DNA from: Candidatus Omnitrophota bacterium | GTDB taxonomy: Bacteria > Omnitrophota > Gorgyraeia > Zapsychrales > Zapsychraceae | Reading direction: 5' to 3' | DNA length: 27,635 nt | NCBI GenBank assembly: GCA_020632495.1 | Contig: JACKFL010000015.1 | Span: 1-27,635, forward strand | Shown here: positions 14,519 to 22,255 of the stretch, in pieces | Layout of the letters: every line of letters begins with the position of its first letter | How positions within the stretch are numbered: the stretch's first letter is position 1 | Position numbers and translations under genes: made by a program | The notes under the pieces: generated by a model | Database searches by the model: none | Told to the model about the DNA's origin: nothing | The model's input: the letters and a program-made list of their open reading frames with translations, nothing else

Positions 14519-14590
14519 TGTCATGCTGAGCGGCAGCGAAGCATCTCTATGATTATCTTTGAGACCCTTCGCCTGTCGGCTCAAGGTGAC
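14519..14590. repeat. Degenerate inverted repeat related to the TGTCATTCTGAGCG family
   Basis: TGTCATGCTGAGCGG at the left and a worn GGCTCAAGGTGAC at the right pair at about 9 of 13 positions, with inner CGAAG and CCTTCG segments also complementary. It lies upstream of the COG3323-pyrB unit and looks like an older copy of the element at 5780-5857. Confidence 0.5.
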
Positions 14591-14604
14591 TTGCCATTAT
14601 TAAG

Positions 14605-14636
14605 AAAAAGCCTGACAAATATTTGTCAGGCTTTTT
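14605..14636 (-). terminator. Bidirectional intrinsic terminator
   Basis: A perfect 16+16 palindrome with arms AAAAAGCCTGACAAAT and ATTTGTCAGGCTTTTT gives a hairpin flanked by A and T tracts. It ends the leftward dGK-nucleotidyltransferase unit and insulates the COG3323-pyrB unit downstream. Confidence 0.9.
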
Positions 14637-14736
14637 GAGAAGGAAAAAATAAAACGAGGAATGTGCCTAATCGGCAGGGGTCAAGCGGATGGAGCGGGTA
14701 ATTTCCTCGAAACATCGGCGCTGATTATACACGCAT

Positions 14737-15759
14737 TTACAGCCCTGTCGATGGCTGGACGTCCAAACCGTTGGCGGCGGCGATATCCTCGAACATGATC
14801 TCGATCTCGTCGAGGAAGTGGTCCAAGCCTTCGACGCGTTCGGAGAAACCGTCGAGCAGACCGAGCGAATTGCAGGCATTTTGCCAGAACTTGAAGTGGT
14901 CGCCAGTCAGCACCTGCGCGGATAAGGTCCAGGTATGCAGAGCAGGCCAGAGCGCGGCAAGAGGCGTGTCGCTGTCCAGCATCGCCTTGATGGATTTCTC
15001 GTAATAGTTCAAGCGCGCGGGATGAATCCGCACATCCACACCGGGAGTTTCCGCGGCGAGTTTGAAGGCTTCCTTCCAATCGGGCAGCCAGCTTTTGACC
15101 ATTTCAGCGTCCGCATTATTTGCGCCGATCAGACCATACACCGCGGCGACCATGCCGGGTCTTTGCGCGGCTTCGGCGCGGGCAGGGAAATCAAGCAGCA
15201 GCCTGCGCTCCCAAATAGGCGGACCGTTCAATTCGGCAATGGCGTTGACGGCATGGAAAAGCGATTTCATATACTTGCGGACTTCCTTCGGACGCGCCTC
15301 CCCATCGAACTCGGCGAGGTCCATCCAGTTGCCGCGCCCGTGACTGAGAAGTGTGTTGCAGCGTTGAAGCATCAACGGCGGCTGTTCGAACTCGAACCCC
15401 GCGCGCAGACTGGCTTGCACAAAGTCGAAGAACTTTTCGCGTTCATACAAAAGGACGGGGTCGTACATTTCAAAGCCGAGCCACGGGTCGCCGCGCAATT
15501 CACGCGGAGACTTGAACTCATCCTTCGCGCGGCGGCTGATATCGATATGGAAATCGGGTGTGAGTTTAACAAACTCGCGTGACTTCGTCGGCGTTGTCTT
15601 GTGAACGAAGACGATGTCGATATCCGCGGTACCGCCCAGCATGGGTTCTCCCCGCAGTGAGCCGGTGAGATACGCCGCCACAATATCCGGGTCGTTATAC
15701 GCCCGTTCCTGAACGGTCTCTTTGGCAATACGTAAAAGTGAATCTTTTGTAACGCGCAT
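14737..15759 (-). CDS. Nucleotidyltransferase-fold protein (MNT/aminoglycoside-NTase-like)
   Basis: A 340-residue protein. The N-terminal 90 or so residues form a polymerase-beta-like nucleotidyltransferase core: LTGSLRGEP with Gly33-Ser34, then TADIDIVFV with Asp46 and Asp48, and a third acidic residue Asp73 in FHIDIS. The remainder is predicted alpha-helical and unfamiliar, probably substrate-binding. Such proteins transfer a nucleotide to a protein, RNA or small molecule; the acceptor is unknown. It starts 8 nt after the dGK-like gene stop on the same strand, so both come from one transcript. No antitoxin-like HEPN partner gene is adjacent, so a toxin-antitoxin role is not supported. Confidence 0.75.
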   Translation of the reverse strand: MRVTKDSLLRIAKETVQERAYNDPDIVAAYLTGSLRGEPMLGGTADIDIVFVHKTTPTKSREFVKLTPDFHIDISRRAKDEFKSPRELRGDPWLGFEMYDPVLLYEREKFFDFVQASLRAGFEFEQPPLMLQRCNTLLSHGRGNWMDLAEFDGEARPKEVRKYMKSLFHAVNAIAELNGPPIWERRLLLDFPARAEAAQRPGMVAAVYGLIGANNADAEMVKSWLPDWKEAFKLAAETPGVDVRIHPARLNYYEKSIKAMLDSDTPLAALWPALHTWTLSAQVLTGDHFKFWQNACNSLGLLDGFSERVEGLDHFLDEIEIMFEDIAAANGLDVQPSTGL

Positions 15760-15767
15760 ATGACTCT

Positions 15768-16403
15768 CTATTTGATCGGCAGGGCGGGCTGATAGGGCGC
15801 CATACCCAGCGTCTCGCGGATGCGGTTCTCGATCAACTTGATATGGTCCGCATTCTGGATGATGTTCAGATCGTTCGTGTCGATCTTCAAGATGGGCGTA
15901 TGATCGAACGGCTTCGAAAAGAATTCTTCATACGCCTGATTCAATTCATCGATATAACTTCGTTCCATCTGGCGCTCATAGGGTCGGTCGCGGAATGCAA
16001 TGCGGTTCATGAGCGTATTGGTTGTTGCCTGCAAATAGACCAGCAAGTTGGGCTTGGGAATCTTCTCGCCCAATGCCTCATGGACCTTGTGATACATTTC
16101 CAACTCGTCACCTTTCAGGTTGATACCTGCAAACAGGGCATCTTTGGCGAAGGTGTAATCTGAGATCAAATTTTTTCCCGCGGCAAGCGCATCGGGTACG
16201 GTGTTATTTTGCTGACGATAGCGGCTGAGCAAAAAGAATATCTGGGTTTGAAATGCGTACCGCGCGCGATCGCCATAAAAATCGGAGAGGAACGGGTTTT
16301 CCTCAAAGACCTCCAACAATACCTCTGCGTGAAAAGCCTGCTGCAACAATCGTGCCAGCGTGGTTTTGCCCACACCGATCACGCCCTCAATGGCAATATA
16401 CAT
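15768..16403 (-). CDS. Deoxynucleoside kinase, dGK-like
   Basis: A 211-residue kinase with P-loop EGVIGVGKTT (6-15), ENPFLSDFY, and ISDYTFAKDALFA (Asp82-Tyr83-Thr84) where the dCK/dAK type has DRS. Bacillus deoxyguanosine kinase has the same ADYxxxKxxIFA form, so guanine deoxynucleoside salvage is the best guess. The LID region FRDRPYERQME keeps two arginines. The ATG at 16403 is preferred over 16442 since GGGAG lies just upstream and the P-loop then sits at the usual distance. It is followed by the nucleotidyltransferase after 8 nt and is divergent from the glycosyltransferase at 16490. Confidence 0.87.
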   Translation of the reverse strand: MYIAIEGVIGVGKTTLARLLQQAFHAEVLLEVFEENPFLSDFYGDRARYAFQTQIFFLLSRYRQQNNTVPDALAAGKNLISDYTFAKDALFAGINLKGDELEMYHKVHEALGEKIPKPNLLVYLQATTNTLMNRIAFRDRPYERQMERSYIDELNQAYEEFFSKPFDHTPILKIDTNDLNIIQNADHIKLIENRIRETLGMAPYQPALPIK

Positions 16404-16476
16404 GAACAAATTCTCCCGAATGAGATGGACGAAGGATACCATAAAAGTAAGAGCGGGATAACCTTGCCCCTACGGT

Positions 16477-16482
16477 TATAAT
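16477..16482 (+). promoter_or_regulatory. -10 element for the first glycosyltransferase gene (leaderless)
   Basis: A consensus TATAAT is followed by exactly 7 nt (TTTCAGC) and the ATG at 16490. No Shine-Dalgarno is present. The dispersed 9-mer GCCCCTACG (16466-16474) abuts the -10 box. Confidence 0.6.
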
Positions 16483-16489
16483 TTTCAGC

Positions 16490-17494
16490 ATGACCCGCAT
16501 TTGCATCACACCATTCGTTCAGGGAACGGGCGGAATGGCATCCTTTCGGCTGAAGTTCGAGCAGGGATTACAAGCCCGCGGCATCGACGTGACCCATGAT
16601 CTGGATGACAAATTTGACGCGGCTCTCGTCATTGCCGGAACCCGCTTCCTGCTGGACCTGAACCGGGTTCGCCGACGGGGCATTCGCGTCGTCCAAAGGT
16701 TGGACGGCATCAACTGGGTGCAGCGCGTGAAATGGTCGGGAATCAGATACAGCGTCCGCGCAGAGTATGGGAATGTGATTCTCGCGACCATCCGCAAACG
16801 CTTTGCGGATAGGGTCATTTACCAAAGTCGTTTCATCCGTCGGTGGTGGGAAGATTGGTATGGCGTGGCAAACGCACCTGCAAACGTCATTATCAACGGC
16901 GTTGACTTAAATGCTTACACGCATGAAGGCGACCAAGACCGTCCGACAGATATATACCGAATGCTTTTACTGGAAGGAAGCCTCGCGCGCGGACTTAACT
17001 CCGGCTTGTTCCACGCTGTCAGTGTGGCGGAGATCATGTCTGCAAAATACCCGATGGAAGTCGTTGTCGCTGGCACAGTGGACGAATCCACACAGCGCAA
17101 ATTGCAAAGCAACGTTCCGGTCAAATTTCTTGGCACGGTTCCGCGGGCAGACATTCCCAAACTGGCACGGTCATCTCATTTGATGTACTGCGCCGAAGTC
17201 AACCCGCCCTGCCCCAATTCGGTCATCGAAGCATTGGCTTGCGGACTCCCCGTCATCGGTTTCGACAGCGGTTCGCTCAAAGAACTGGTCACAGACGATG
17301 CTGGCTGCATCGTTCCGTACGGAGCCGACCCGTGGAAGTTGGAAACACCCGACGTGAACGCGCTGGCAGCGTCAGCGGGAGAAGTGCTCGAGAAACAGAG
17401 TCAATTCCGGGTGGCGGCGCGGAGGCGCGCAGAGTCCGAGTTCGGTCTCGATAAAATGGTCGATTCGTATCTCAAGGTTTTGCTGGAGGATTAG
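16490..17494 (+). CDS. GT4-like glycosyltransferase
   Basis: A 334-residue GT-B fold protein. The N-terminus ITPFVQGTGGMASFRLKFEQGL is a sugar-acceptor Rossmann start; RLDGINW and VIYQSRFIRRWW resemble GT4 proteins. The C-terminal half has the donor-binding signature PCPNSVIEALACGLPVIGF (Glu247) with GSLKELV following. It probably transfers a sugar from a nucleotide-sugar during cell-surface polysaccharide or glycan synthesis; donor and acceptor are unknown. No signal or membrane segment. It is followed 2 nt later by the NTF2-like gene whose GGAGG lies within its last codons. Confidence 0.85.
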   Translation: MTRICITPFVQGTGGMASFRLKFEQGLQARGIDVTHDLDDKFDAALVIAGTRFLLDLNRVRRRGIRVVQRLDGINWVQRVKWSGIRYSVRAEYGNVILATIRKRFADRVIYQSRFIRRWWEDWYGVANAPANVIINGVDLNAYTHEGDQDRPTDIYRMLLLEGSLARGLNSGLFHAVSVAEIMSAKYPMEVVVAGTVDESTQRKLQSNVPVKFLGTVPRADIPKLARSSHLMYCAEVNPPCPNSVIEALACGLPVIGFDSGSLKELVTDDAGCIVPYGADPWKLETPDVNALAASAGEVLEKQSQFRVAARRRAESEFGLDKMVDSYLKVLLED

Positions 17495-17496
17495 GC

Positions 17497-17916
17497 ATGG
17501 ATTCAGAAGTCCACGAATTTTTATTGAAGCATCTGCAGGGCATCATGACCAATGACATCGCTTCGTATCACGAAACGTCCGCAGAGGATCTGACGCTCTA
17601 CGAATGGTGGGTCACGCCGCAGCGGATCGATGGTCTGCCGTTCCATGAGTTCATGATGAATTCGAACGCCGAACGCGGTTCTGTTTTTGGCGCGGAAGAA
17701 ACCGGCAAGACGCGTTTTGATCTTGCGAACTTATTGATACAACGTTACGGCGATACAGCCATTGCGAGTTATACATTGCTTATCAGCACAGCGCTGAAAT
17801 CTGGCGTGACCGTTGCGGCGCATAACGAAAGCCGCGTGATGATGAAGATGGACGGCAAATGGAAAGTTGTGCATGTGCATAAATCGCCGTCTTATTCCGC
17901 CCCGCATGTTGGATAA
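17497..17916 (+). CDS. NTF2-like (SnoaL/DUF4440-type) protein
   Basis: A 139-residue protein with the cone-shaped NTF2 pattern: an N-terminal helix pair (VHEFLLKHLQGIMTNDIASYHET), a strand with DLTLYEWW, a central FHEFM, and a C-terminal sheet ending WKVVHVHKSPSYS. This arrangement matches the association-domain or SnoaL-like family, usually small dimeric or oligomeric proteins without a fixed function. TGGAGG lies just before the ATG, inside the end of the glycosyltransferase gene, so the two are co-translated. Ligand and role unknown. Confidence 0.75.
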   Translation: MDSEVHEFLLKHLQGIMTNDIASYHETSAEDLTLYEWWVTPQRIDGLPFHEFMMNSNAERGSVFGAEETGKTRFDLANLLIQRYGDTAIASYTLLISTALKSGVTVAAHNESRVMMKMDGKWKVVHVHKSPSYSAPHVG

Positions 17917-17921
17917 ACGTC

Positions 17922-17946
17922 CGTAGGGGCGAGGTCATCTCGCCCC
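17922..17946. repeat. Hairpin with dispersed CGTAGGGGC motif
   Basis: CGTAGGGGC (17922-17930) opens an 8-bp stem GGGGCGAG / CTCGCCCC with loop GTCAT. No T-tract follows, so it is not a standard terminator. The same 9-mer occurs in reverse at 16466-16474 and 20461-20469. Confidence 0.55.
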
Positions 17947-17960
17947 ATTATGTAACAACC

Positions 17961-19391
17961 ATGAAAAATCCTTCCCGCTCCTACAACTTCCTTTGGCTGG
18001 CGATTGCACTCTTTCCGCTGCTAATTATCGCAGTTCTTTTGCCTGTGCAGCCGCATGACTACTGGTGGTATTTGCGCCTCGGCAGGGACGTGGTCGAACA
18101 CGGCGCTGTTCCGATCGTGGATACATACAGTTCCATTCAAGCAGGACAACCCATTACCTATCAATCATGGATGTCGGCTTCATTGTTCTGGCTTGTTTAC
18201 AAAGCCGGACAAATCCCATTTACGGTTTTCCTTGTCACAGTTCTCATTGGAGCGACCTACGCATTATTATGGATGACCCTGCGAGAAAGCGGCGTTGGCG
18301 CACAGACAGCGACTTTGCTCACTCTAATTGCGGGTCTCTCCGGCAGCAGCAACTGGACAACCCGTCCGCAGCTTTTTGCATATCCGCTGTTCGTGGCGGT
18401 CTTGTGGCTGTTATTGAAGTGGAATAAAAACGATCACAAACCGCTTTGGCTGCTCATTCCCATCAGTTGGGCATGGGCGAACCTGCATGGTTCTTTCATT
18501 TTGTTCTTTGTACTTATTGGCATTGCATTTATCTTCGGAAGCGGGGACAGGAAAAAATTATTCTGGTTCGCACTGGCATCTTTTGCAATTACCTTTCTCA
18601 ACCCGCGCGGATATGTATTATGGCAATCGGTGATCGGAACCTTTACCGCTCCCGGCATCCGCAACCTCAGCCCTGAGTGGCTGCCTCCGCTCAATGAAGG
18701 CTGGCAGATGAACATCTTCTTCGCGTGGCTGATCCTGCTTGTTCCGCTGGCTGCCTACGCAAGAAAACGCCTCTCGCTTTTCGAAGGCATTTTGTTCCTC
18801 GCTTTTTCCTGGCTGGCGCTGACAGGTGTCCGCTATGTGATCTGGGATCTGTTCATCATTGCCATTCTGACCGCGTCGCTCATGCCTGAAGGTATTACCA
18901 AACGCATCGATCAAACGCCCGAAGTCAAATTGCCCGCGTTGAACTATTTGCTTGGTCTGATATTCATGCTCCTGCCATTGATGCTGCTTCCGGGTCTGCG
19001 TGACAGTTGGTGGAAAGATTCACCACCGGCGGTGAGTCCCGCCACACCGGTCGCAGCCGCCGAATGGCTAAATCAGCATCCTCAACTCCCCGGTCCGATG
19101 TGGAACGATGTTGTCTTTGGAAGTTACCTCATCCATGCCGTACCCACCCGCCCCGTCTGGTTCGACACGCGCATTCAAGTCATCTACACCGCAGAGCAAG
19201 CCGAGTCGTATCTCTTCGTGCAATCCGCGCATGAAGGCTGGGAAGCGGAACTCGACAAACTGGGCATCAATCTTTTATTCCTCGCGCAAACCCAACCGGC
19301 GTTGGTCAGCGCCGTGCAAAGTTCAGATCAATGGTGTGAGCAATATCAAGACGATGCCGCTCTTATCTTTACGCGCTGCGAGGTGAAATGA
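17961..19391 (+). CDS. Polytopic membrane protein, probable GT-C-type glycosyltransferase
   Basis: A 476-residue protein with roughly nine or ten membrane helices over residues 10-345 and a soluble extracytoplasmic tail of about 130 residues. After the first helix comes QPHDYWWYLRLGRDVVEHG, the acidic post-helix motif typical of GT-C enzymes, followed by PIVDTYSSIQAGQP; the WAWANLHGSF and LNPRGY segments recur in the same unnamed family. Such proteins use polyprenyl-linked sugars to modify exported proteins or glycans. Enzymatic activity is inferred from topology and motif only. The stop overlaps the start of the next glycosyltransferase (ATGA), and the first glycosyltransferase is upstream, so a surface glycosylation unit is likely. 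Confidence 0.7.
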   Translation: MKNPSRSYNFLWLAIALFPLLIIAVLLPVQPHDYWWYLRLGRDVVEHGAVPIVDTYSSIQAGQPITYQSWMSASLFWLVYKAGQIPFTVFLVTVLIGATYALLWMTLRESGVGAQTATLLTLIAGLSGSSNWTTRPQLFAYPLFVAVLWLLLKWNKNDHKPLWLLIPISWAWANLHGSFILFFVLIGIAFIFGSGDRKKLFWFALASFAITFLNPRGYVLWQSVIGTFTAPGIRNLSPEWLPPLNEGWQMNIFFAWLILLVPLAAYARKRLSLFEGILFLAFSWLALTGVRYVIWDLFIIAILTASLMPEGITKRIDQTPEVKLPALNYLLGLIFMLLPLMLLPGLRDSWWKDSPPAVSPATPVAAAEWLNQHPQLPGPMWNDVVFGSYLIHAVPTRPVWFDTRIQVIYTAEQAESYLFVQSAHEGWEAELDKLGINLLFLAQTQPALVSAVQSSDQWCEQYQDDAALIFTRCEVK

Positions 19392-20473
19392 AATTCAACG
19401 GCAAACTTGGTTTGCAGCAACGCGTCCTGCCAAGCTATCGCGTGCCATTCTTTGACCTGCTCGCAGGTCACTGCGAAGGCGGCATGAGTCTGTTTGCCGG
19501 TCAAGCCCGCGCCGTGGAAATGATCGCAGGCGGCACAACGCAAATCGCCAAACACGTCGAAGCGGATAATCTTCACCTGCTCGGCGGTCCGTTTTATTTT
19601 TGTTATCAACGCGGATTTATTAACTGGCTTGAAGATTGGAATCCTGATGCGCTGATCATGGAGGCAAACCCGCGTTATCTCGCCTCACCCTCCGCCGTGA
19701 GTTGGATGCACAACCGCGGACGGAAAGTCCTAGGCTGGGGCTTGGGTTTCCCCTCTCCCAATGGGAGAGGGGCAGGGGTGAGGGCAGCGTTTCTTCATCA
19801 ATTCGACGGGATGATCGCATACAGTCAGCGCGGCGCGGATGAATATGCGGCGCTCGGTTTTCCGCGCGAGAGAATCTTCGTCGCGCACAATTCAGTCTCG
19901 CCAGCGCCAACCGAAGCAATACCAGCCCGACCATCAACCATCAACCATCAACCGACGATTCTTTTTGTGGGACGTTTACAAGCCCGAAAACGCGTTGACT
20001 CATTGCTCCGCGCCTGCGCCGAAATAAACTCCGCGCCGCGTTTGCTGATCGTCGGTGACGGACCCGAGCGTGAAGCATTGGAATCTTTGGCGAGGGAAAT
20101 CTACCCATCCGCAGAATTTATCGGCGCGAAACACGGCGCGGAATTGAAGCCCTATTTTGAACAGGCAGATATCTTCGTTCTCCCCGGCACAGGCGGACTC
20201 GCCGTACAGGAAGCCATGAGCTACGGGCTTCCCGTCATTGTGGCAAAGGGAGACGGCACACAGGATGACCTGGTCCGCGAAGAGAACGGTTGGCAGATCG
20301 AGCCGGAGAATTATGTTGCGTTAGTCAACACAATGAAAAACGCGCTATCGGATATAGCGCGTTTACGAGAGATGGGGAAAGAGTCTTATCGCATCGTTTC
20401 AGAAGAGATCAACATCGATAAGATGGCAGAGACGTTTATAACGGCGTTGAATGCGATCACGCCCCTACGTTGA
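19388..20473 (+). CDS. GT4 glycosyltransferase carrying in-frame repeat insertions
   Basis: A 361-residue GT-B protein. The N-terminal half has LPSYRVPFFDLLA and FDGMIAYSQRGADEYAALGFP; the C-terminal half has PTILFVGRLQARKRVDSLL, LLIVGDGPERE and the donor site GLAVQEAMSYGLPVIVA (Glu275). It likely adds a sugar in surface glycan synthesis. Two stretches look foreign: codons about 121-133 come from a dispersed GC-rich hairpin repeat (SPNGRGAGVR), and codons 181-189 from three copies of a heptanucleotide (STINHQP). Both keep the frame and lie in apparent loops. The last codons and stop overlap another repeat, GCCCCTACG. The ATG overlaps the preceding stop; the 3' end overlaps the convergent PH-like gene by 9 bases. 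Confidence 0.85.
   Translation: MKFNGKLGLQQRVLPSYRVPFFDLLAGHCEGGMSLFAGQARAVEMIAGGTTQIAKHVEADNLHLLGGPFYFCYQRGFINWLEDWNPDALIMEANPRYLASPSAVSWMHNRGRKVLGWGLGFPSPNGRGAGVRAAFLHQFDGMIAYSQRGADEYAALGFPRERIFVAHNSVSPAPTEAIPARPSTINHQPTILFVGRLQARKRVDSLLRACAEINSAPRLLIVGDGPEREALESLAREIYPSAEFIGAKHGAELKPYFEQADIFVLPGTGGLAVQEAMSYGLPVIVAKGDGTQDDLVREENGWQIEPENYVALVNTMKNALSDIARLREMGKESYRIVSEEINIDKMAETFITALNAITPLR
19750..19785. repeat. Dispersed hairpin repeat inside the second glycosyltransferase gene
   Basis: CCCCTCTCCC (19750-19759), loop AAT and GGGAGAGGGG (19763-19772) form a perfect 10-bp stem, followed by CAGGGGTGAGGG. The 36 bases equal 12 codons, so the frame is kept. Similar strings occur as short interspersed repeats in many bacterial genomes; here it is within a coding region. 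Confidence 0.75.
19930..19953. repeat. Three tandem ACCATCA heptamers inside the second glycosyltransferase gene
   Basis: ACCATCA is repeated three times without a break, followed by ACC. Three heptamers make 21 bases, so the reading frame survives; gain or loss of one unit would shift it. Confidence 0.75.
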
Positions 20474-20881
20474 TGCCAATTGGATCAACGTATCAATAAA
20501 TTCCTTTTGCCCTGAAGCGTAATGAGTCGCCAGCGTATTCAAGCGGAAAGTTAAAGTCTTGCCGTCTTTAAGTTTGACGGCGATCATCCGCTGGTTAAGG
20601 AATCCGCTTGGCGTAATGGATTCAATATCCGCGTAGGGGATCTCGCCCATTTCCTTGTTCAGCATTTTTAGTGAAGCGAATCCCATTTCGGTGGCGATGA
20701 CAAACATACGTCTGCGGGTGAGGGCGGCGAAATAATATCCGTCGCCGATAAGGCTCAAGCCGCTGGAGATGACAACGCGGCTCAAGGAATGAGTGTAGAG
20801 AAAGCCTGTGAGTTCGATCCCCTCTCCGGGTCCGAGGTGAGGCGCAAGTTCCCTGTGAATAAATTCATCGTATTTATGCAT
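20465..20881 (-). CDS. PH-domain-like protein
   Basis: A 138-residue protein beginning MHKYDEFIHRELAPHLGPGE. The pattern GYYFAALTRRRMFVIAT, then EIPYADIESITPS, MIAVKLKDGKTLTFRL and a C-terminal helix matches bacterial PH-like domains that follow a linker and often sit on membrane-associated proteins. No catalytic motif. The ATG at 20881 shares a base with the stop of the SHOCT gene (TGATG) and has AAGGAG 7 nt upstream, so it is the second gene of that unit. A GTG at 20884 is the alternative. The 3' end overlaps the convergent glycosyltransferase by 9 bases. Confidence 0.72.
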   Translation of the reverse strand: MHKYDEFIHRELAPHLGPGEGIELTGFLYTHSLSRVVISSGLSLIGDGYYFAALTRRRMFVIATEMGFASLKMLNKEMGEIPYADIESITPSGFLNQRMIAVKLKDGKTLTFRLNTLATHYASGQKEFIDTLIQLAST

Positions 20882-21366
20882 CACAACTCCTTCATGATCT
20901 CATCTTTTTTGCGTTCGTACTCAACATCGGAAATCAGATTCCGGTCGCGCATCTCCTTGAGTTCGGACATCCGCTCAAGCGGACTCTTTTCTTTACCGCC
21001 GGATTTTTTCGTCTGCTTCAAGTCCGTTGCCAGCACACCAAAATTTTCAGGTTGAAATAAACTGTTACGGTTGAGGATGGCAAGCAAAATAAAAGTATCG
21101 AGTGAAAAGAAAAGACCCGTCAACATGACCGACGGCAAGGTAATATCTTTTTTATCACAATAAATACGATGTGAGGTAAATGTTTCGCCCGGACGATAGG
21201 AAGAACTTGTGGTTTCGATGGAATATTCACCCGAACACAGCAAAGGCTTGGATATCACATTGATGGACGGAAAGAACGCGCCAACACCTGCCGCAAAGAT
21301 CACATATCCAATAAAAAGACTGACGCCGAACAAAATACCGATCCATGACCAATTTGGTTTTCGCAT
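20881..21366 (-). CDS. Two-helix membrane protein with C-terminal SHOCT domain
   Basis: A 161-residue protein. Helices at about 9-31 and 78-98 flank a loop (32-77) with two cysteines, Cys44 and Cys70, which probably form a disulfide outside the cell. The cytosolic tail ends in a SHOCT motif (about 128-161: SPLERMSELKEMRDRNLISD followed by EYERKKDEIMKEL), a short helical module thought to mediate oligomerisation. Start ATG 21366 has GGAG 6-7 nt upstream; a TTG at 21378 would place that site inside the gene. It is coupled to the PH-like gene downstream. Function unknown. Confidence 0.75.
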   Translation of the reverse strand: MRKPNWSWIGILFGVSLFIGYVIFAAGVGAFFPSINVISKPLLCSGEYSIETTSSSYRPGETFTSHRIYCDKKDITLPSVMLTGLFFSLDTFILLAILNRNSLFQPENFGVLATDLKQTKKSGGKEKSPLERMSELKEMRDRNLISDVEYERKKDEIMKEL

Positions 21367-21443
21367 ATAAGTCTCCAAAATTTTGATGTCAGCAATTTAA
21401 TGCATGCAGCGTCAATTTCAAATCGCCCAAAATGGTTAATAAA

Positions 21444-21471
21444 AAAACAGCCGTTTATAAACGGCTGTTTT
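21444..21471 (-). terminator. Intrinsic terminator after the acetolactate decarboxylase gene
   Basis: A perfect 14+14 palindrome, arms AAAACAGCCGTTTA and TAAACGGCTGTTTT. On the minus strand it ends in a run of seven T's and directly follows the last gene of the leftward cluster at 21475. Confidence 0.92.
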
Positions 21472-21474
21472 GCT

Positions 21475-22218
21475 TTACTTCTCTGCTTTATCCAGGTCTT
21501 TGCCGATATCGCGCTGAAAATCCCAGGTCAGATAATCAAGATTGGCGGGCAGGGAAAGTTCGACCGTGTACAGATATTGCAACTCCAGTTTTATGCTGCG
21601 CGGACGGCATTCGAGCAAATGTCCGCCGCTGGATTTATCATCGGTCAGGAAGTGCAGATGCACACCCGGCACACTCAACGACGCCATGAACGACGGCGTA
21701 TAAAAACCGACCATCTTTCCGCTCACATCATTGAACTCGAACGTCGGCTGCTCCGCTGCCACCTCCACCAACGGACGATAATTTTCCTGCTTCGGCACCG
21801 AGCGCGTTTTGACATAAGCGAAATCGCCGGTGATGCGAAAAGCATAAAAAATATTCGGTGAAGGCATCAGGTCCATCATCCAACGCAAAAAACCTTCGTA
21901 AGACAATTCCCCTTCGAGCATTTCATCGCTGGCAGGCTGAAAGAACGTGACGCAGGAAAACGGCGTGCAGGCATCGTCGTCCGTGATCAGATTCACTTTG
22001 CCATCCGAACCCACGCGATAGATCTCGCCGTCCACCATCATCATTTCGCCGTCGAGATCGTTGAACGTGCCCAAACCCATGTCACCGTGTTTGCGGATTT
22101 CATGGAATGGGATGTTTTGCTCGTAGATGCCCTCCACCAACGAGTTGACCGGCGCACATAAATAGACCTTGTTATCAGCCCGCCTCTTTCTGGATCTGCG
22201 AATGGTTGTTCGTTCCAT
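21475..22218 (-). CDS. budA: Alpha-acetolactate decarboxylase
   Basis: A 247-residue cytosolic enzyme converting alpha-acetolactate to acetoin. The family markers are present: LVEGIYEQNIPFHEI, KHGDMGLGTFNDLDGEMMMVDGEIYRV, FYAFRITGDF, and the zinc site PGVHLHFLTDDKSSGGHLLEC with His187, His189 and His200; Glu65 and Arg128 fit the catalytic acid and base positions. The N-terminal 13 residues are unusually basic (RRSRKRR). GAAAGGAAG lies upstream of the ATG. No acetolactate synthase is in view. It is the last gene of a leftward set (SDR, sulfatase, HAD, budA) with gaps of 65, 29 and 37 bases, closed by a strong terminator. Confidence 0.93.
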   Translation of the reverse strand: MERTTIRRSRKRRADNKVYLCAPVNSLVEGIYEQNIPFHEIRKHGDMGLGTFNDLDGEMMMVDGEIYRVGSDGKVNLITDDDACTPFSCVTFFQPASDEMLEGELSYEGFLRWMMDLMPSPNIFYAFRITGDFAYVKTRSVPKQENYRPLVEVAAEQPTFEFNDVSGKMVGFYTPSFMASLSVPGVHLHFLTDDKSSGGHLLECRPRSIKLELQYLYTVELSLPANLDYLTWDFQRDIGKDLDKAEK

Positions 22219-22255
22219 TACTTTTTCTTCCTTTCAGCTTTTAAGTCATTACTTA

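Noticed and set aside
14737..16403. Toxin-antitoxin (MNT-HEPN) pair
   Set aside because: The nucleotidyltransferase is 340 residues with a large unfamiliar C-terminus and its partner is a deoxynucleoside kinase, not a HEPN protein.
17926..17946. Terminator after the NTF2-like gene
   Set aside because: The stem is strong but is followed by ATTATG rather than a T-tract; it fits a dispersed repeat better.
19930..19953. CRISPR or regulatory iteron in the glycosyltransferase gene
   Set aside because: Only three 7-base units in direct tandem, inside a coding frame that continues through them.
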